Assembly (NCBI RefSeq): GCF_002994745.2
Contig: NC_037094.1
Span: 45,893,139-45,957,138, forward strand
Reading direction: 5' to 3'
Length of the DNA: 64,000 bases
DNA from: Rosa chinensis
Lineage: Eukaryota > Streptophyta > Magnoliopsida > Rosales > Rosaceae
The notes under the pieces were generated by a model, which saw only the letters and a list, made by a program, of their open reading frames with translations, made no database searches and was not told the origin of the DNA. Numbering within the stretch: position 1 is the first letter of the stretch; each line of letters begins with the position of its first letter. The position numbers and the translations under genes were made by a program. Below are positions 20,798-36,660 of this stretch, piece after piece.

Positions 20798-22460
20798 TAG
20801 GGTTGACAGGTTTGACCTATGTCAAAACGACAGCAAATCGGGTTAATATTTACATAATATCTAAGACTACGTAGTCAATACATTGGTAATGTCAAATTTA
20901 TCGATTTTCAGTTTTGATTTTTTTAGATTGCACAATATGCTTATTAATGTGGTTTAACTTATTTTTTAGTTACATGAAAAAGTATATCTTCCATAAGAAA
21001 AAAAAATGGAGGAAATAGAATTTAATAAAATTGACCATTGGATGTTATCATGACAAGAAGAAATGGTTGTGGTCAAAATTTTAGCTATTTTTGTCGACAT
21101 TTGGGCCTCGATCTACTAAGTCAACCCTAAACCGTAAATATCACATAAAACTAATTAATATGCTCATAACCACCACAGGTGGTCGAGTTGGTAAGAGCCT
21201 CCAGGTGTGGAACCCCCACACCCGGGTTCAAATCCAGCCGATGCTTATTGGAGTTAAATCCTAATATATTCTTGGTGGTCAGGGGGGAGGAAGCGTTCTG
21301 ACAAGATCCCTCGAACACGGATAATATGCTCATAATTGTTTTTCGCAACTTCTTTTTTCGATCTGTTAGCTCTCACACTCTAGTGGGTAAGAGCTATATC
21401 AACCAATATAAAAATTTTGGGAAGTTTATCTTCAAATGGTTCTGCTCCCCTTAGGGAAGTATTAGCGTATAAAGGGCAGCCGATCAAGTTAATTTTTTTA
21501 CACAGTACCTATTAATACGCTATAAGTAGATGAATAATGTCAAATTTATCGATTTTTAGTTTCGGTTTTTTGGATCGCACAAAATCTTGATATGTCTACT
21601 AATATGGTCTAACTTGTTTATTGTATACAAAAATATACCTTCCATGAGCAACAAGGTGGAGGGAATAAAATTTATGGAAATCGACCGATGGATGTTATCA
21701 TGGTAGGAAGAAAATGGTTGTGGTCAAAATTTCAACTATTTTCATCTTTGTTTGGGTCTTGATCTAATAGGTCAACCCTATACCCTAAATACCGCATAAA
21801 ACTAGTATGCTCATAACTGCTCATTTGGATCTTGTTTTTTTGATCTGTCAGCTCTCACACTCTCGTGGGTATGCGATATATCAACTAATGTGAAATTTTC
21901 GTGAAGTTTATCTCCTAATGGTTCAGCTCCCCTTAGGGAAGTATTAGTGTATAAAGGGTTGGCCGCTTTGTTTAATGTCAAAATGACGGCCGATCAAGTT
22001 AATTTTTTACACAGTACCTATTAATATGCAATAAATAGATGGATGATATCAAATTTATCGGTTTTCAGTTTCAATTTTTTGGATCGCACAAAATCTTGAT
22101 ATGCCTACTAATATGGTCTAACTTTTTTATTAGTTGTATGCAAAAATATACCTTCCATAAGAAACAAGGTGGAGGGAATCGAATTTATCAAAATCAAGAG
22201 ATAGATGTTATCATGGTAGGAAGAAATTGTTGTGATCAAAGATTCAGCTATTTTAGTCGTCATTTGGGTCTTGATCTAATAGGTCAACCTTAGACCCTAT
22301 GTACCGCATAAAACTAATATGCTCATAACCCCTCATTCGCAACTTCTTTTTTTGATCTGTCAGCTTTCATGCTCTCATGGGTATGGGCTATATCAATTAA
22401 TGTAAAAATTTCTGAAATTTTATGTCCTCGTGGTTCAGCTTCCCTTAGGGAAGTATAAGC
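20798..22460. repeat. Three-copy tandem repeat, about 0.5 kb per unit
   Basis: Each unit carries the same landmarks: GTCAAATTTATCGATTTTCAG (20889, 21539, 22048), a TTGATCTAATAGGTCAACC-like stretch, ATATGCTCATAAC, GATCTGTNAGCTCTCACACT and CCCCTTAGGGAAGTAT. Unit 1 (20798-21471) is longer only because a SINE sits in it; unit 2 is 21472-21958 and unit 3 is 21959-22460. Divergence between units is moderate. Function unknown. Confidence 0.8.
21170..21321 (+). mobile_element. tRNA-derived SINE with 14-bp target-site duplication
   Basis: The 152-bp body has a pol III box A (TGGTCGAGTTGG, 21180-21191) and box B (GGGTTCAAATCC, 21224-21235) about 30 bp apart, as in tRNA genes. It is flanked by a perfect direct repeat, TAATATGCTCATAA (21156-21169 and 21322-21335). 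The other two tandem units hold the same site empty. There is no poly(A) or poly(T) tail, which is unusual. It is not a working tRNA: no complete cloverleaf and no anticodon arm that closes. Confidence 0.85.
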
Positions 22461-23201
22461 ATAACCCTGAAACCCCCAAATTGCGTTAACTTCTTCTCTT
22501 CTTTTCTCTCTTTTATTTTTGTTTCTTTATTTAGTTTAGTGTCTTAGCGTTAACTAGTGTACTCTCAGTCCTTAGCTATGAATGATCCTTGCTTGCTCTA
22601 TACTATCTTCTCACATCTTTCTTGCACGGTTAAGTTGTGTTGTGATTTTTAGCATACTAACAAACATATCACAAAATTGTTTAATGCTTTGGGCATTGAT
22701 ACATACATAAATAGGGTGAATCTATTTACATAAGCCATAATGACATAGTGCTAGAGTGCAATTTGTATACACAATGGCTCAATTTGAATCCTAGTGTGAA
22801 GCAAAATCCTTTATCCTTTTTATTTAGTTATGCTGGACCAAAGGAAGACTAGGACTATTGAGCTCGGGCTAGTCCACCAAGAAATGAAAAGTTATTGCTT
22901 AACATTTTCGATAACTCCATTGACGATCTCCTATTCCTCATCGCAACAAATGAGGCAGAACTCAGGGCCTATGCCATCAAGCTCCAAGCAATAACACAAA
23001 CCCGAAAAGCCACAAGCTAGGCCCTAGAAACCATTCCCGTTCGTCAGCAGCAATCGACAGTTCTGCACTGATGCCAGCTATTGTCGCCGGACGAGCAATG
23101 CTTAAGAGCCGGTTAGGTAAAGGCGACTTGGAACGCTTCGAGAGAGAGTCGTAGGGTTTGGAACGCTATGCTCTTCCTAATTTTGGTGTCAGGTGTAAAT
23201 G

Positions 23202-23249
<48 letters not shown>

Positions 23250-23727
23250 CAATCAAATTTTTGTGAAAACGCTGACGGATCAAGTTAAAAATATTTAACA
23301 TGACGGGGAACAAAATTTTTCATTTTCTTACAAATTTTTTTTTCATTCTCCCTACACTATAAATAGTTTTCCGACACGACTGATATTGACTTCAGTCATT
23401 CCCAAACCATAACCAGCACGACTCTTTTTCACCCGAGTCATTCCCAAATCGTAACCATGCACGTCTCTTTTTCACCCAACCGCCCTCCTTCTCCATCTCT
23501 GTCTACTACCAGCACCCGAGTCCTCTCTACTGGCCTCCGAGAAGTACCATTGATTTTCGGTCCTCGAGCAATCCTATGCTGGACATGTAGCTGAGGCTGA
23601 CAAACTGTGCAAGCTTATATGGGCTTACAGATCTTGTATCAGATCTATTCAAAGGGACCTGCAAATGATGGCCTAAGATGCATTAAGCAATGCATTTTCC
23701 CTCTCTTTTATCTTTTCTAGCATCATC
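22461..23727. other. Unassigned sequence left of the solo LTR
   Basis: A stretch at about 22850-23060 reads open for some distance on the plus strand with several stops and no recognised family. A short duplication (GAGTCATTCCCAAA) and a TATA-like ACTATAAATAG lie near 23355-23450. The last 60 bp on the minus strand may continue a coiled-coil exon cut by the solo LTR. Confidence 0.35.
23206..23244. repeat. (TA)n microsatellite
   Basis: About 19 uninterrupted TA units. Confidence 0.95.
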
Positions 23728-26362
23728 TGTCAGGACCCACCCCGGAATTACCCCCTTAACTCCAAGATGGACTTGCGGGGCCCATTTTTCGGGAAAATTC
23801 GACAGAACTTCCCCTAAAAGTGGACAACCCTAAACCTGCTGAAAACATTTCTAAGCAAAATAAATTTCAATGCTTGAAGCCACCCTGCTTCCTAGCAACA
23901 ATCCGCAATTTCCAAGTACAAACACCATACTACATAAACATATCCACTTATGTAAATTACAACCCAGCAAATCAAATCTTCCAACTTCCTTCAATATTAT
24001 ACAACTCCCATACACTCATAATTATACAAATGTATAAATCCAACCTTTTAAGGTAATCAGAGCAAACTATAGAACACACTCGAAATATAATACATAAAGT
24101 AGGTTAATAAATAACCTACTGAGGATGGATGGCAAAGGTGGTGCTAGCCTCCACTCCTAAGCCGGTCAGCAACGCTGCGATCTGGGCAATTGAAACCAAA
24201 GGGCCCAGGGGAAAGTACATAAAAACGTTAGCGTGAGTGGATAAAATAAATAAGCATAACGGAAGAAAAGTTTATACTTTCCCACAGATTTAAATTTAAT
24301 AAAAACTCGATGCATGCAACGTTTATAAAACGTATTTCTTTAAATTCAAAAACTCATGAAAAGCATACCAGCCCCGCTGGTTAAAAGAAATCGGACTAGC
24401 CCCGCTAGTCAAGTAACGATAAAATATGGGGAAGAAATTTCACCATATGAAAGAAGGGAGCCTCCCAGGCTCGGGTCGGAGTGTCCCACACTCTGGAGCA
24501 TCCCATGCTCTGCTCTTACTCACCCACAAACACATAGTAAGCAGGGAGGAGTACTAATAGGCTAGCTAGCAATAAAATATAGCGACCCAGGTATGGTGGG
24601 TAAAAACTATTTAAAACCAATAAATCTATAAGGCTTCCCAATGTCCCATGAATAAAGAAAACACGGGTACGATTCCCAACCGTACCCGGAAATTCTCGTA
24701 AAAAGTCGTATAAATCAACAGCGTGTCCTACACGCTAAAAGAATAATTAGGTTATCATTAAGGCATTCCCAATGCCAAAATCGAAAGTCGATAAATAAAT
24801 ATGGAGATTTACTCCATCGAAATCTCATTCCTAAAAATAAAATCTCAAATCGACGAATATAAATATAATATAAATAGTATAAATTCGGAAATTACATCGG
24901 ACACAATTCATCGAAAATCAACATCAATTATAAATTCGAATCCGAGCATAACAACTTAATAACCGAAACTCACAACCGGTATAAATTATAAATACTTCAC
25001 GAAAATCATTATTGGAAGCAAATCCACGAGATAAATCGCAATCAAATTCATATGCTCGGAAAGTAATATGTTAATTAAATAGAACATACTTTAGTAAATA
25101 AATACATGCATCACTCATTTAAAAACAAAAGTCCACTCACAGTGTACGGCTAAGCCTGCCGTCGATCCGAACCCTCCTCGAGGGAATCCTCCTCACGTCC
25201 TGTACAACATAACGTTCGTAAACCATAATTACTGGATGGAAAACTAAATTACGTTAAGTAAAACCAAACCCTAACATTATCTTTATATGCCCAAAACCTC
25301 CCAATCTTCTTCACTAATGTCATTCCCTTAATGTATGGGCTTTAGGGTCGAATCAAGGAAATCTGATAGATGGATTCCTCGTAATTCAATTAACAATTTC
25401 CACCCTTGAATAAACATCGAAATCCATACTCCCTCTTCTCTAATTCTATCTCAAAGCTGCCATTATGAAATTAAATGTATAATTGACTAATTATCTCAAC
25501 AACAGAGGTTAAAGACAGGCCAAACACTGTCTCACGCGCCACCAACAGTGGCCACGCGCCGGTACCAACCTCCACCACCGGCTACCAAATTCCATGTACA
25601 GCAACAGCTCAACCCACTGATTAATTTTCTCAACTACAACTCATCCAACTTTTACCTGGAAATGGTCGAATCCGGCCGGTGAAGATAACCCAGAAATTCA
25701 AGAACCATAGGTTGTCGATTCGGCCTCTACACAGCAAATTGAAATGCAAGACCTTAGGGGAAATGATCTCCGTCGAAAACCGAGCCTTCGACGCCGGTTT
25801 GGTGACCGGAGATGGCCGGAATCGCCGGAAATCGGCACAAATCGCGAACTGCTACAGTCACCTTCCCAGCTCAAAATCGAGCTCCTCCGGCCAAATTTCC
25901 ACAAAATACCACCATAGATGCCACAAGGGGGAGGAGACGAGCCTGGGGATAGCCGGATTTCGTCGTGGGTCAACCGGAGGGGGAAGAAATCGAAGGGAGA
26001 AAATCGGGCTGAAAGGGAGGAAGGGTCGGGGAAGGAGAAGAGAGAGTTACCGGGTAGAATTTCCGAAAATGGAAATCTACCAACAGTAATTTCCATATAT
26101 ATAAATTACCATGAATAGTAACTTCTACATTTTTGGCCATAACTCTCACATACTAAATCCAATTTTTACGCACCACATATACACGCGCTCGGTTTAAAGT
26201 CCTCTACAACTTTCATGAAGAACATTTCCTCAAATTTTAACCCGAACAAAAAATCAACTTTTAGGGCCACTAAAATATCGATAAAAAGTAAAAATTGAAA
26301 GTATTCGACAATTACCATCCAAATAGTGAGTAAATCGTTAATTCTAGGTTCGGGACGTAACA
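23728..26362 (-). mobile_element. Solo LTR, about 2.6 kb
   Basis: The ends are TGTCAGGACCC and GGGACGTAACA, flanked by TCATC (23723-23727) and TCATT (26363-26367), a 5-bp duplication with one mismatch. Both termini and the last 300 bp resemble the LTRs at 38780 and 40556 (shared CTTTTAGGGCCACTAAAA, TTTTTACGCACCACATAT), so it belongs to the same superfamily but is more than twice as long. By analogy with those, it lies on the minus strand. ORFs on both strands at 25679-26118 are C+G-rich LTR sequence, not genes. Confidence 0.75.
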
Positions 26363-26504
26363 TCATTGACACATCATCTAGTCGTTTCCCTTGATTGTCC
26401 ACCATCCTCAACAGATTGTTAATTTGTTTTTTTTGGTCATCAGCATCATCCTTGGATGTCATTGTCAACTTCAAGATCTGAATCACATGCACAAACCCTT
26501 CCAA
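26363..26504 (-). pseudogene. Possible coiled-coil exon, interrupted by the solo LTR
   Basis: From 26504 the minus strand reads VHVIQILKLTMTSKDDADDQ, then KKQINNLLRMVDNQGKRLDD and VSMM. Joined across the solo LTR to 23727 and below, the frame continues LEKIKERENALLNA before a stop. The composition is charged and heptad-like. I do not recognise the family and the exon could be fortuitous, but the frame surviving across the target site supports it. Confidence 0.35.
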
Positions 26505-27000
26505 TTACCCTAGTATCGCAGCCAGGCTCCTAGGAGACCTAGGCTTAGTTTGGGATTGATTTTGGAGGTGCTTTTGAACCTGCTTCTGCTTTTGGGCTTT
26601 AGCTATGGTGTTTGGTAAAATGTCTAGAAGTGGCTTTTGGTCAAAATTGATTCTCCTGGAAGATGAAACTGAGAAGCACCCAAGTACTAGCTTTTGGAAG
26701 CTGATTATGTGAAAACACAAAGTGAATAGGGATTCATTAAATGAAATTTACAAAGATTTCCTATTATGTCCTTATCTTTTCTATGAGTTTACCTTGACAA
26801 CGAAGGGAAAAAATGGGTCCAACCCTAGTGGTAAGAATTTGTTTGTACCCACATTTGCATGTCCACTCAGACATAGCTAATGTGCATAGTTATTGAATGA
26901 CTTCTAATACAATGAGCCACTCAACAAGTAATTGGGCCGGTGGACAGAAATATTGGTCGATGAATAATTGGACGCTTTGTTTGGTCCAAGATGAGTCAGA
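26505..27000. other. Unassigned, possibly MITE-derived
   Basis: The segment 26550-26710 (GCTTCTGCTTTTGGGCTTTAG and so on) is reminiscent of plant MITEs, but I found no matching inverted terminus. No gene. Confidence 0.3.
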
Positions 27001-28010
27001 TAAAAGCTAGGCCTTTGGTTATAGGCCAGCCCGTAGTTATCAATTCGAAAAGAGATTTATTGTCTAAAAGCCCATCGGCCAATTGTTCAAATTACTCTTA
27101 GTCAGTTTCCAACTCGAACTCAACTTGGAAAGAAAGCAGCCGATTGACATTGAAGTTCGTTAGCCGAAAAGGAGAGTTCAATCTAAGATAGCCTACTTCA
27201 AGATTAATTACAGCCGTTGATGACGACCATCAGAGCCGATCAATATAGAATCTACCGTCAAGTCAGCCGACGATAAGTATTGGAGCCAAATCAAGATAGA
27301 GTCATTGAGCCAAGAGGAGGCCGAATTTCACTCAACTTCAAAGAGTTAAGAGCTCAGATCAAGTCACAAAGCAGCCAATATAAATAGATGCATCGACAGA
27401 AGACAACACACACACAACTCCAGAAACTCAAGCCATCAAGCTTTTCTTGTTTTCGTCTTACCTTTTGCTTAGGTAGAATTTCTGTCTGTTCCTTAGTTAG
27501 TTTGCTCTGCTAGTTACAATTTCAGTTACTTTACTTTCCTTGTAGCCTAGTATCGATTTTGAATTGTTCTCTTTGTTTTCTTTCAAACAATAGTTAATAA
27601 TTTTCAGCCATTCTAGATTATAGTTTCGTTGTTGTTATCTTTTAGTTGCTCCTTATTGTCTTTATGCTTTACTTGTTTGATCATGTTATTTACTGTTCGT
27701 AGTCGCATAGTAGCTATTAATCTTGAAGATTTCATTCGTTACGAGTTCACTTTTACTGTTACTTGTTATTATTTGGATCCAATTGACTTAAGCTCTGTGA
27801 CCAGACAATTCGTATTCACTCATACTCTCACCACCACACCCAATTCACCCGACCTTCAGCCATCAAGTCCTTGATCCAAAGGCAGTGAACTGTCGGCCGA
27901 GAATAAGTTCCTTCCTCGGCCAACAATTGCTTGATAAGTCAGAACTACATTTACTACATCTACAACTGCACACTTGGCCTTCTGGCAGTGTGTTGGCACG
28001 CCCCGCAATT
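27001..28010 (+). mobile_element. LTR-like fragment with promoter and primer-site-like sequence
   Basis: The stretch has LTR organisation: a TATA-like CCAATATAAATAG (27374-27386), then a leader-like region rich in T and C, and finally TTGGCACGCCCCG (28001), which resembles the primer-binding site of the element at 35639-43004. The left border and any target-site duplication could not be found, so extent and identity are uncertain. Confidence 0.4.
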
Positions 28011-28255
28011 AATTCATTGAGAAGGACATTTGTTCCTTGAACTCTCGGCTATCTAGGCCGAGGTGATTTTCAGAGGCAATAGAATTAGCAACTAAGGATT
28101 TTTTCCCCCTCAAAATAATACATCAAATGTGAACCTCGTCTGCAGGATTCATGTCTCATGAAACAGCTTTTCCTCAGTGTAACTAGCAAAGGGAAATATT
28201 GAAAAGAACAACTTTTTTTTTTTTGGTTGTTTGCTTAAATTTAGAAACAGCAGCC

Positions 28256-28303
<48 letters not shown>

Positions 28304-28785
28304 CAAGAAAAGTAGGATCTTCGTGATTCCAGCTGAAGCCACAACGTGCATGTGAGCTGCAATTATTGTTCAATAAGTACAGTTTGAGATTGTGGCTTCT
28401 TTCTTGGGGAAACACAATGAATGCTCCAATGCTGGAGAGAGGGTGATAACGTGGCTCTAAAATTCTATTAAAGACTTGAAGTGACATGATGGTCTGTTTT
28501 CCCACTATAAGTTTGCATCGGAGGAAGCATCCTCTGCTTGGTCTGAGTTTGCTCTCAATAAAATATGAAGCCAGTTCCCAAAAAATGAAGGGCAGGTGCC
28601 CCCACTCGTCCCTATGTGCGTCTGCCATTGGCCACAACAAGTTGTGAACCTATTAAGCCAAAAGCATCACAAACAAAAGAATTTATGACGCAAATCCTCA
28701 AATACTAACAGCATTTACAAATTCCGGCATTGAGCTAATTCGCAATGCTGGGAGAATTATATATCAACCCCCAAGCAGCCCTTCT
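28011..28785. other. Intergenic DNA left of the receptor-kinase cluster
   Basis: A 163-codon minus-strand ORF (28149-28640) is open partly through the TA microsatellite (it translates to alternating Ile/Tyr) and has no recognisable domain. I do not call it a gene. Confidence 0.35.
28259..28300. repeat. (TA)n microsatellite
   Basis: About 21 uninterrupted TA units. Confidence 0.95.
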
Positions 28786-28799
28786 CTGGGTTTTCTCAA

Positions 28800-28985
28800 G
28801 ATCCTTCCATGAACTTGATAAGACATGTAAGTTACATGTATTTTGCTAAGAATTTACCCAGAGTACTTATTCATCCATTTCTCAATTCATACTTCCAAGT
28901 ACCGGTTTGGGACCTCTGGAGAGAAGACAGAGCCTTAGAACTTGTGGATTCGACTCTGGAGTCATATTATTCTGATGAGGGTCTG
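28800..28985 (+). pseudogene. Receptor-like kinase, C-terminal kinase fragment
   Basis: DPSMNLIRH (ending 28826 before GTAAGT) and VWDLWREDRALELVDSTLES (from 28905) match the last two exons of the neighbouring intact gene (DPSVNLIGR | [20 protein letters not shown]). The splice acceptor reads CCG instead of CAG, so it is lost, and nothing remains of the other exons. It is a leftover of an upstream gene copy, showing that the cluster once had at least three members. Confidence 0.85.
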
Positions 28986-29430
28986 TATCTAGTCTATGCT
29001 GACGATTTATGTCGTTATGTTTCAATGCTGAAGATATTATTGGTTACATCAATATCATGATTATTGCCCAATTAATATGAGGAGTGGAAGTTGTGGCGTT
29101 TCTCCCTTCAATTTTCTGTTTTGGTCAAACGAAAACAAGAAAGTATATTATGATTCTACATGCAAGTAATCAGATACTTCGTTGATGCATCCTCCATTAA
29201 GTATTAGCTAAGAAAATTATTTTCTTACATCATAATTAATATGAGTACGTCATATAGTCATGAACATTTAATACTCGATCAGGTCTCGCCCAGTTTGATC
29301 GCATTCTAGTCTAGAATAACTCGTTGAATTTGTCGTGCATAATTGACGAAACTTGTCCTATGTTGGACTATTGGGAAAGTTCTAATAGTATAAAATATGA
29401 AGATCAACGTAATACATTACCCTCCCAACT
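28986..29430. promoter_or_regulatory. Upstream region of the receptor-kinase gene
   Basis: AT-rich. Parts of it (TTTCAATGCTGAAGATATTATT, GCAAGTAATCAGATNCTTC) recur before the second, broken copy (34073-34190), so the duplication included the upstream region. A TATA-like TATAAAATA at 29389-29397 lies 34 bp before the first ATG; the second copy lacks it. Confidence 0.5.
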
Positions 29431-32697
<3,267 letters not shown>

Positions 32698-33350
32698 TGC
32701 AAACTTACAATTTTAACATGTACTTGTTTTAGTTTAATTAATTTTTCATTAGAAATTGTTTTTATTTATTTTATTTCCATAGTATCTGTTTCTGCAAACA
32801 CCAGATAAAAGATTAGGATATTACAATCCAATCTACTCCATTTCCTAATACCATTCTACTCCAGCCAGAGGTACCAACAGTGGCCAAAGGGTTATCAATC
32901 TAGAAAAATTATTATATTGCACCAGACCATGGTACACATGGTGGTCCAGGTTGATGTCGTTGGTCCATATAACATGTACTTATTCTTGATTGGCAAAGCA
33001 TACAGTGTAGTCCAGAACTATAGAATAATTACTCATTGATCTAAATTTAAAGATGGATAAAAGCAATAAATCCGAATTAAATAAATAGAAGGAAATCATT
33101 AGCAATTGATGGAAATCACCTCGATCAAAGATACGATTACTTGTGCTAGAAAATTTCTGTTTCCAAGTTTGTTAAGGAAAGTATAATTATTAATCCTAGA
33201 TTCCTGGTAGACAGACTTTTGTCCTAGTAACTTTGAATCCTACAAATTCCTGCCTCTGGGTAATTTATATGTATTCTTGGTGTGAGTTCAATCTTTTGGT
33301 GCTTAGTTTTCATTGAATTGCAAGCAAACTTTTCACTGATAACAGTCTCT
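32698..33350. other. 3' flank of the receptor-kinase gene, no gene seen
   Basis: AT-rich DNA with no recognised coding sequence. Confidence 0.4.
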
Positions 33351-33475
33351 ATGGCAAAATTTACCAGAATCAATACTGCTCTGCTTCTTCTCTGTTCCCT
33401 CATCTGTTTCCTACAAGGAGTTGCATCACTTGGGATCAACCATGGCCAACTTGGCGACAATTGGTTGCTACCACT
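33351..33475 (+). pseudogene. Possible endo-1,3-beta-glucanase (GH17) 5' fragment
   Basis: The ATG at 33351 starts MAKFTRINTALLLLCSLICF, a good signal peptide, followed by LQGVASLGINHGQLGDN. Mature plant GH17 enzymes start IGVNYGQLGNNLP or similar, so the match is at the right place, but it is only about ten residues long. Nothing of the enzyme body follows. A secreted protein of another family cannot be ruled out. Confidence 0.45.
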
Positions 33476-34610
33476 ATGTATATATGTTTCTTTATATCTT
33501 TGTGTTCATCTTGTAAAATCAATAAATTAAAGTGGGGCAAGGAAATCTTGAATGTACAGTTGGTGATGTTGTACGTAGACGGGTTTATACATAGTTATAG
33601 AAATCATGGTTATGCTGATGTGGGGAGGTTTAGACATGGTTATGAAACTTGATCTCCAGTTCATTTGATTAAATATTTCAGAAGTATTTCAGTTCCACAA
33701 TCCTATTTTTAATCTTAATCTACCTTTATGCGACAGCTTATTGATATATCTAATCTTCACTATTCGAAAAGTTATTTAATACTACAGATCGCCAAGCATG
33801 AATTCAATCAAATGTCATGTCCAACTTTATGTATAGGTGACTAGTCGTGCCGCTTTCTTTACGCAATTTCAACTTTCAAGCTCAAATTCTGCTGGAATTA
33901 ATTGTTGTCGGAGGTGAGTGGCATGAAGATGAAGATGAAGATGAGATGGTGTGTAGAGGTTGACAGAATGAGATGTATAAAGCATAAAAAGAAATTAAAG
34001 GCAACAGAGGAAGTTTGACGGAAAAATAAATAAAAGTGTAAAGGGCCCATGCTGACAATTTTTCTTGGGCCATTTCAATGCTGAAGATATTATTGTTTAC
34101 ATGAATTTCATGATTTATTGGTCAATATCAGGAAGAGGAGAGTGGCAGTTATTATGATCTCACAAGCAAGTAATCAGATGCTTCTTATTATTAGTAGAGG
34201 GCAAAACCTTTTGATACTATTGTTGGTATGACTTGCTATACTTTACAAAGAATGTCCTGCTTATTTTGTGGTTTGTCATGATCTGAGAAGTGTCAAACTC
34301 ATGCCCAAAATCAAGTTATCAGATGTGTTGTTGATTCGGTATTGAGTATTAAACAAGAAAATCATTTTCTCCATTTTGTAGCTTTGCTCTAATAATTGTA
34401 TCGCCAAATTATCAATATGAGTCTCAGTCAACATGCAGGCACAAGTTGAGACTTCAGACATCATTTGAGCCCAGATTGACGGCTTTTAGATGAGTCATTG
34501 TCATCTTGTCATGCATTATTGAAAAAATGACCCTATTCGGTAAAGTCTAAAGTAGAAGAGTCCAGAAGATCAACGTAATTCTACAGGTCTCATTACTCAC
34601 CAACTCAAGT
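33476..34610. other. Spacer, partly duplicated from upstream of the intact kinase gene
   Basis: Segments at 34073-34190 and 34540-34610 correspond to 29018-29175 and 29385-29430. The rest is AT-rich, with a (GAAGAT)n run near 33923-33943 and no gene. Confidence 0.5.
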
Positions 34611-35638
34611 ATGAAAATGAGAAAAAAGATGCCATTGATTCATTCCCCTTTTTTTTTCTTTCTTTTTTTTTGGTGGTCTGAGCTATTGATTCATTCCTAC
34701 ACAATTGAAAATGCACATAAAATGTTTTGGAAAGCTCTGCTTCTCTTCCTCCTGACTTAATGCATATACTCTCACAAGCGTACGAATCGTTGTCAAGTAA
34801 AGGAAGTATTTGGACCTTGATTATCGTACCTCGGGGATTATGCGTTAGACCTAACCGAGGTAGTTGGCGCTAGAATAACTTAAAAGCATACAATGAAAAA
34901 TAAAAATAAAATAAAGCAAAATAATATTCACAAGGCACCAAGCCTCAGCAATGCTCGGCTTAGCTCACACTAAGCCTAATCAAAACCACTAACTTGTAGC
35001 CCAAATGAGTTATGCACAATGGAAAGTAGAATTTTGCTTGAGAGTTTTGAATTGGAAATTAACTAAATTAAATGCAAACTAAAATAAAAGAAAACAACTA
35101 ATTATCAAGCAAGAAATTAAATTTGGATTTTCAAATAAATGGGAACATTGGAGTGTCGGGTGATTCACACTAACTATCTTGCAAATATCGATGTCAATTT
35201 CACAAATGCATGCATTTTCTATATGTGTTGAGTCTCGTATCTAGTACCGGTTAAGGCTACTAAACCAATTATCATTTCGGTGTATTGACTATGCCGGTTA
35301 AGGCCACAATCAACTCTCTAATTTCGGCATTACGCCTGTTAAGGCAGCAATATCCAAAATTAGAGGCCTAGAGAGCAAGATAATAGAGACCCAAGCAAGC
35401 TTAGCTACAATTAAGCTACTAATGGTTACCACACTTAAATCTTAGATGCCACAAGATTAATAAGTTGTCAATTTATCAATCTATTCATCACAATTGCCCA
35501 CAACATAATTTCAAATGGTGACAAAGCCTAGAAACATGCTTCTAAGGACCAATAAATTCGGATTTAAAGCATACACAAAGAAAATTGCATTTATTTTATT
35601 TAAAGCATCAATATTTACACAAGCTGAGTTAGGGCTTC

Positions 35639-36660
35639 TGTTTGCTCAAAAATTGTCCCGGTTGCGTGTTACTGGGCCGAGGGCTTCTTTGGCTTACACG
35701 TGTCCATCTGGAGTGGTGACGTGTGCGCGGGCGTGCAAACTCGGGGCGGGTAGGCCAAGCGAGGTTTGTTCTAGATTATAGATCTTGCGCCGATCTGACT
35801 TCTGATCAGTTGATTGTGGGTCGAGGAAGGATCAATCTCGGCTGCGGGGTTCTCTCTGCCTTGATTGCAAGGACTTTAGCACGGATAGGCCTTAACTAGC
35901 CGCAGTCTTCGTGCTGTGTAACTCGGTGATTGAGGTGAAAGTAAAGTGATGATGATTCTTTTTGTGATTTTGTATAAAGTAAATAACAACAAATAAATAG
36001 CATAAACGAAAGTGCAGGTAAAGAAAGTGCAGCAATGTAAAGGTGCAGGAAAGATAAATACTGGTACAGAAAGCGATAAAATAAACACGTAAAGATTGAT
36101 AAGTGTTGCTGAAATGTTGAAATGTATTGAGATAAAATTTGAGTAATCGCGTAGAGCTAGCGTTTGGTCGAGGACCTCTAATAATGAATCCTATGGTCAT
36201 TTTTATAGTGAAGCTAAACTACTGAATGAAGGAAAAGAAGCAAGCTCAGCAGTATTCATGTTTGTGATATTTTTGACGTTATCAATGATTGATTCTTTCA
36301 TGAGCAATTGTAACTAATGATTGACAATAACACCTCCTTATCCGCATTCAAACTTTGGTAACGTTTCTCCTGACAATCAGTCTCTTTGATGTGCCGCGGC
36401 TAATCAGCCCCGGTCATTCATTACGACTTGTGGGTCCGCGGTCATTCATTAAGCCTTGTGAGTCATTTGATCTCAGTAACGGTTCTCCGAACATATTATC
36501 TTCTACCATAAATTTGTGAATTAACTTTGTAAATATTTAATGTGCGGCGGCTAATTTGAGAATCAACTTTGTAAATCTTTAATGTGTGGTCAATCATTCC
36601 GCCTTATGGGTCGGGCCCACCTATCTGCCACGTGAGCCTTGCCAAATATTGGTTCAAACA
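35639..36660 (-). repeat. LTR of the middle element (left copy)
   Basis: 1022 bp; matches 41850-43004 with several indels. It ends TTGGTTCAAACA just before the polypurine tract. Confidence 0.85.

Noticed and set aside
21178..21250. Possible tRNA gene (boxes A and B)
   Set aside because: The cloverleaf does not close and the unit is flanked by a 14-bp target-site duplication absent from sister repeats; it is a SINE.
25679..26118. Overlapping ORFs of 66-136 codons on both strands
   Set aside because: Inside a solo LTR; equivalent ORFs recur in the LTRs at 39320-39746 and 40999-41521. No conserved domain.
28149..28640. 163-codon minus-strand ORF
   Set aside because: Stays open through a TA microsatellite and shows no family signal.
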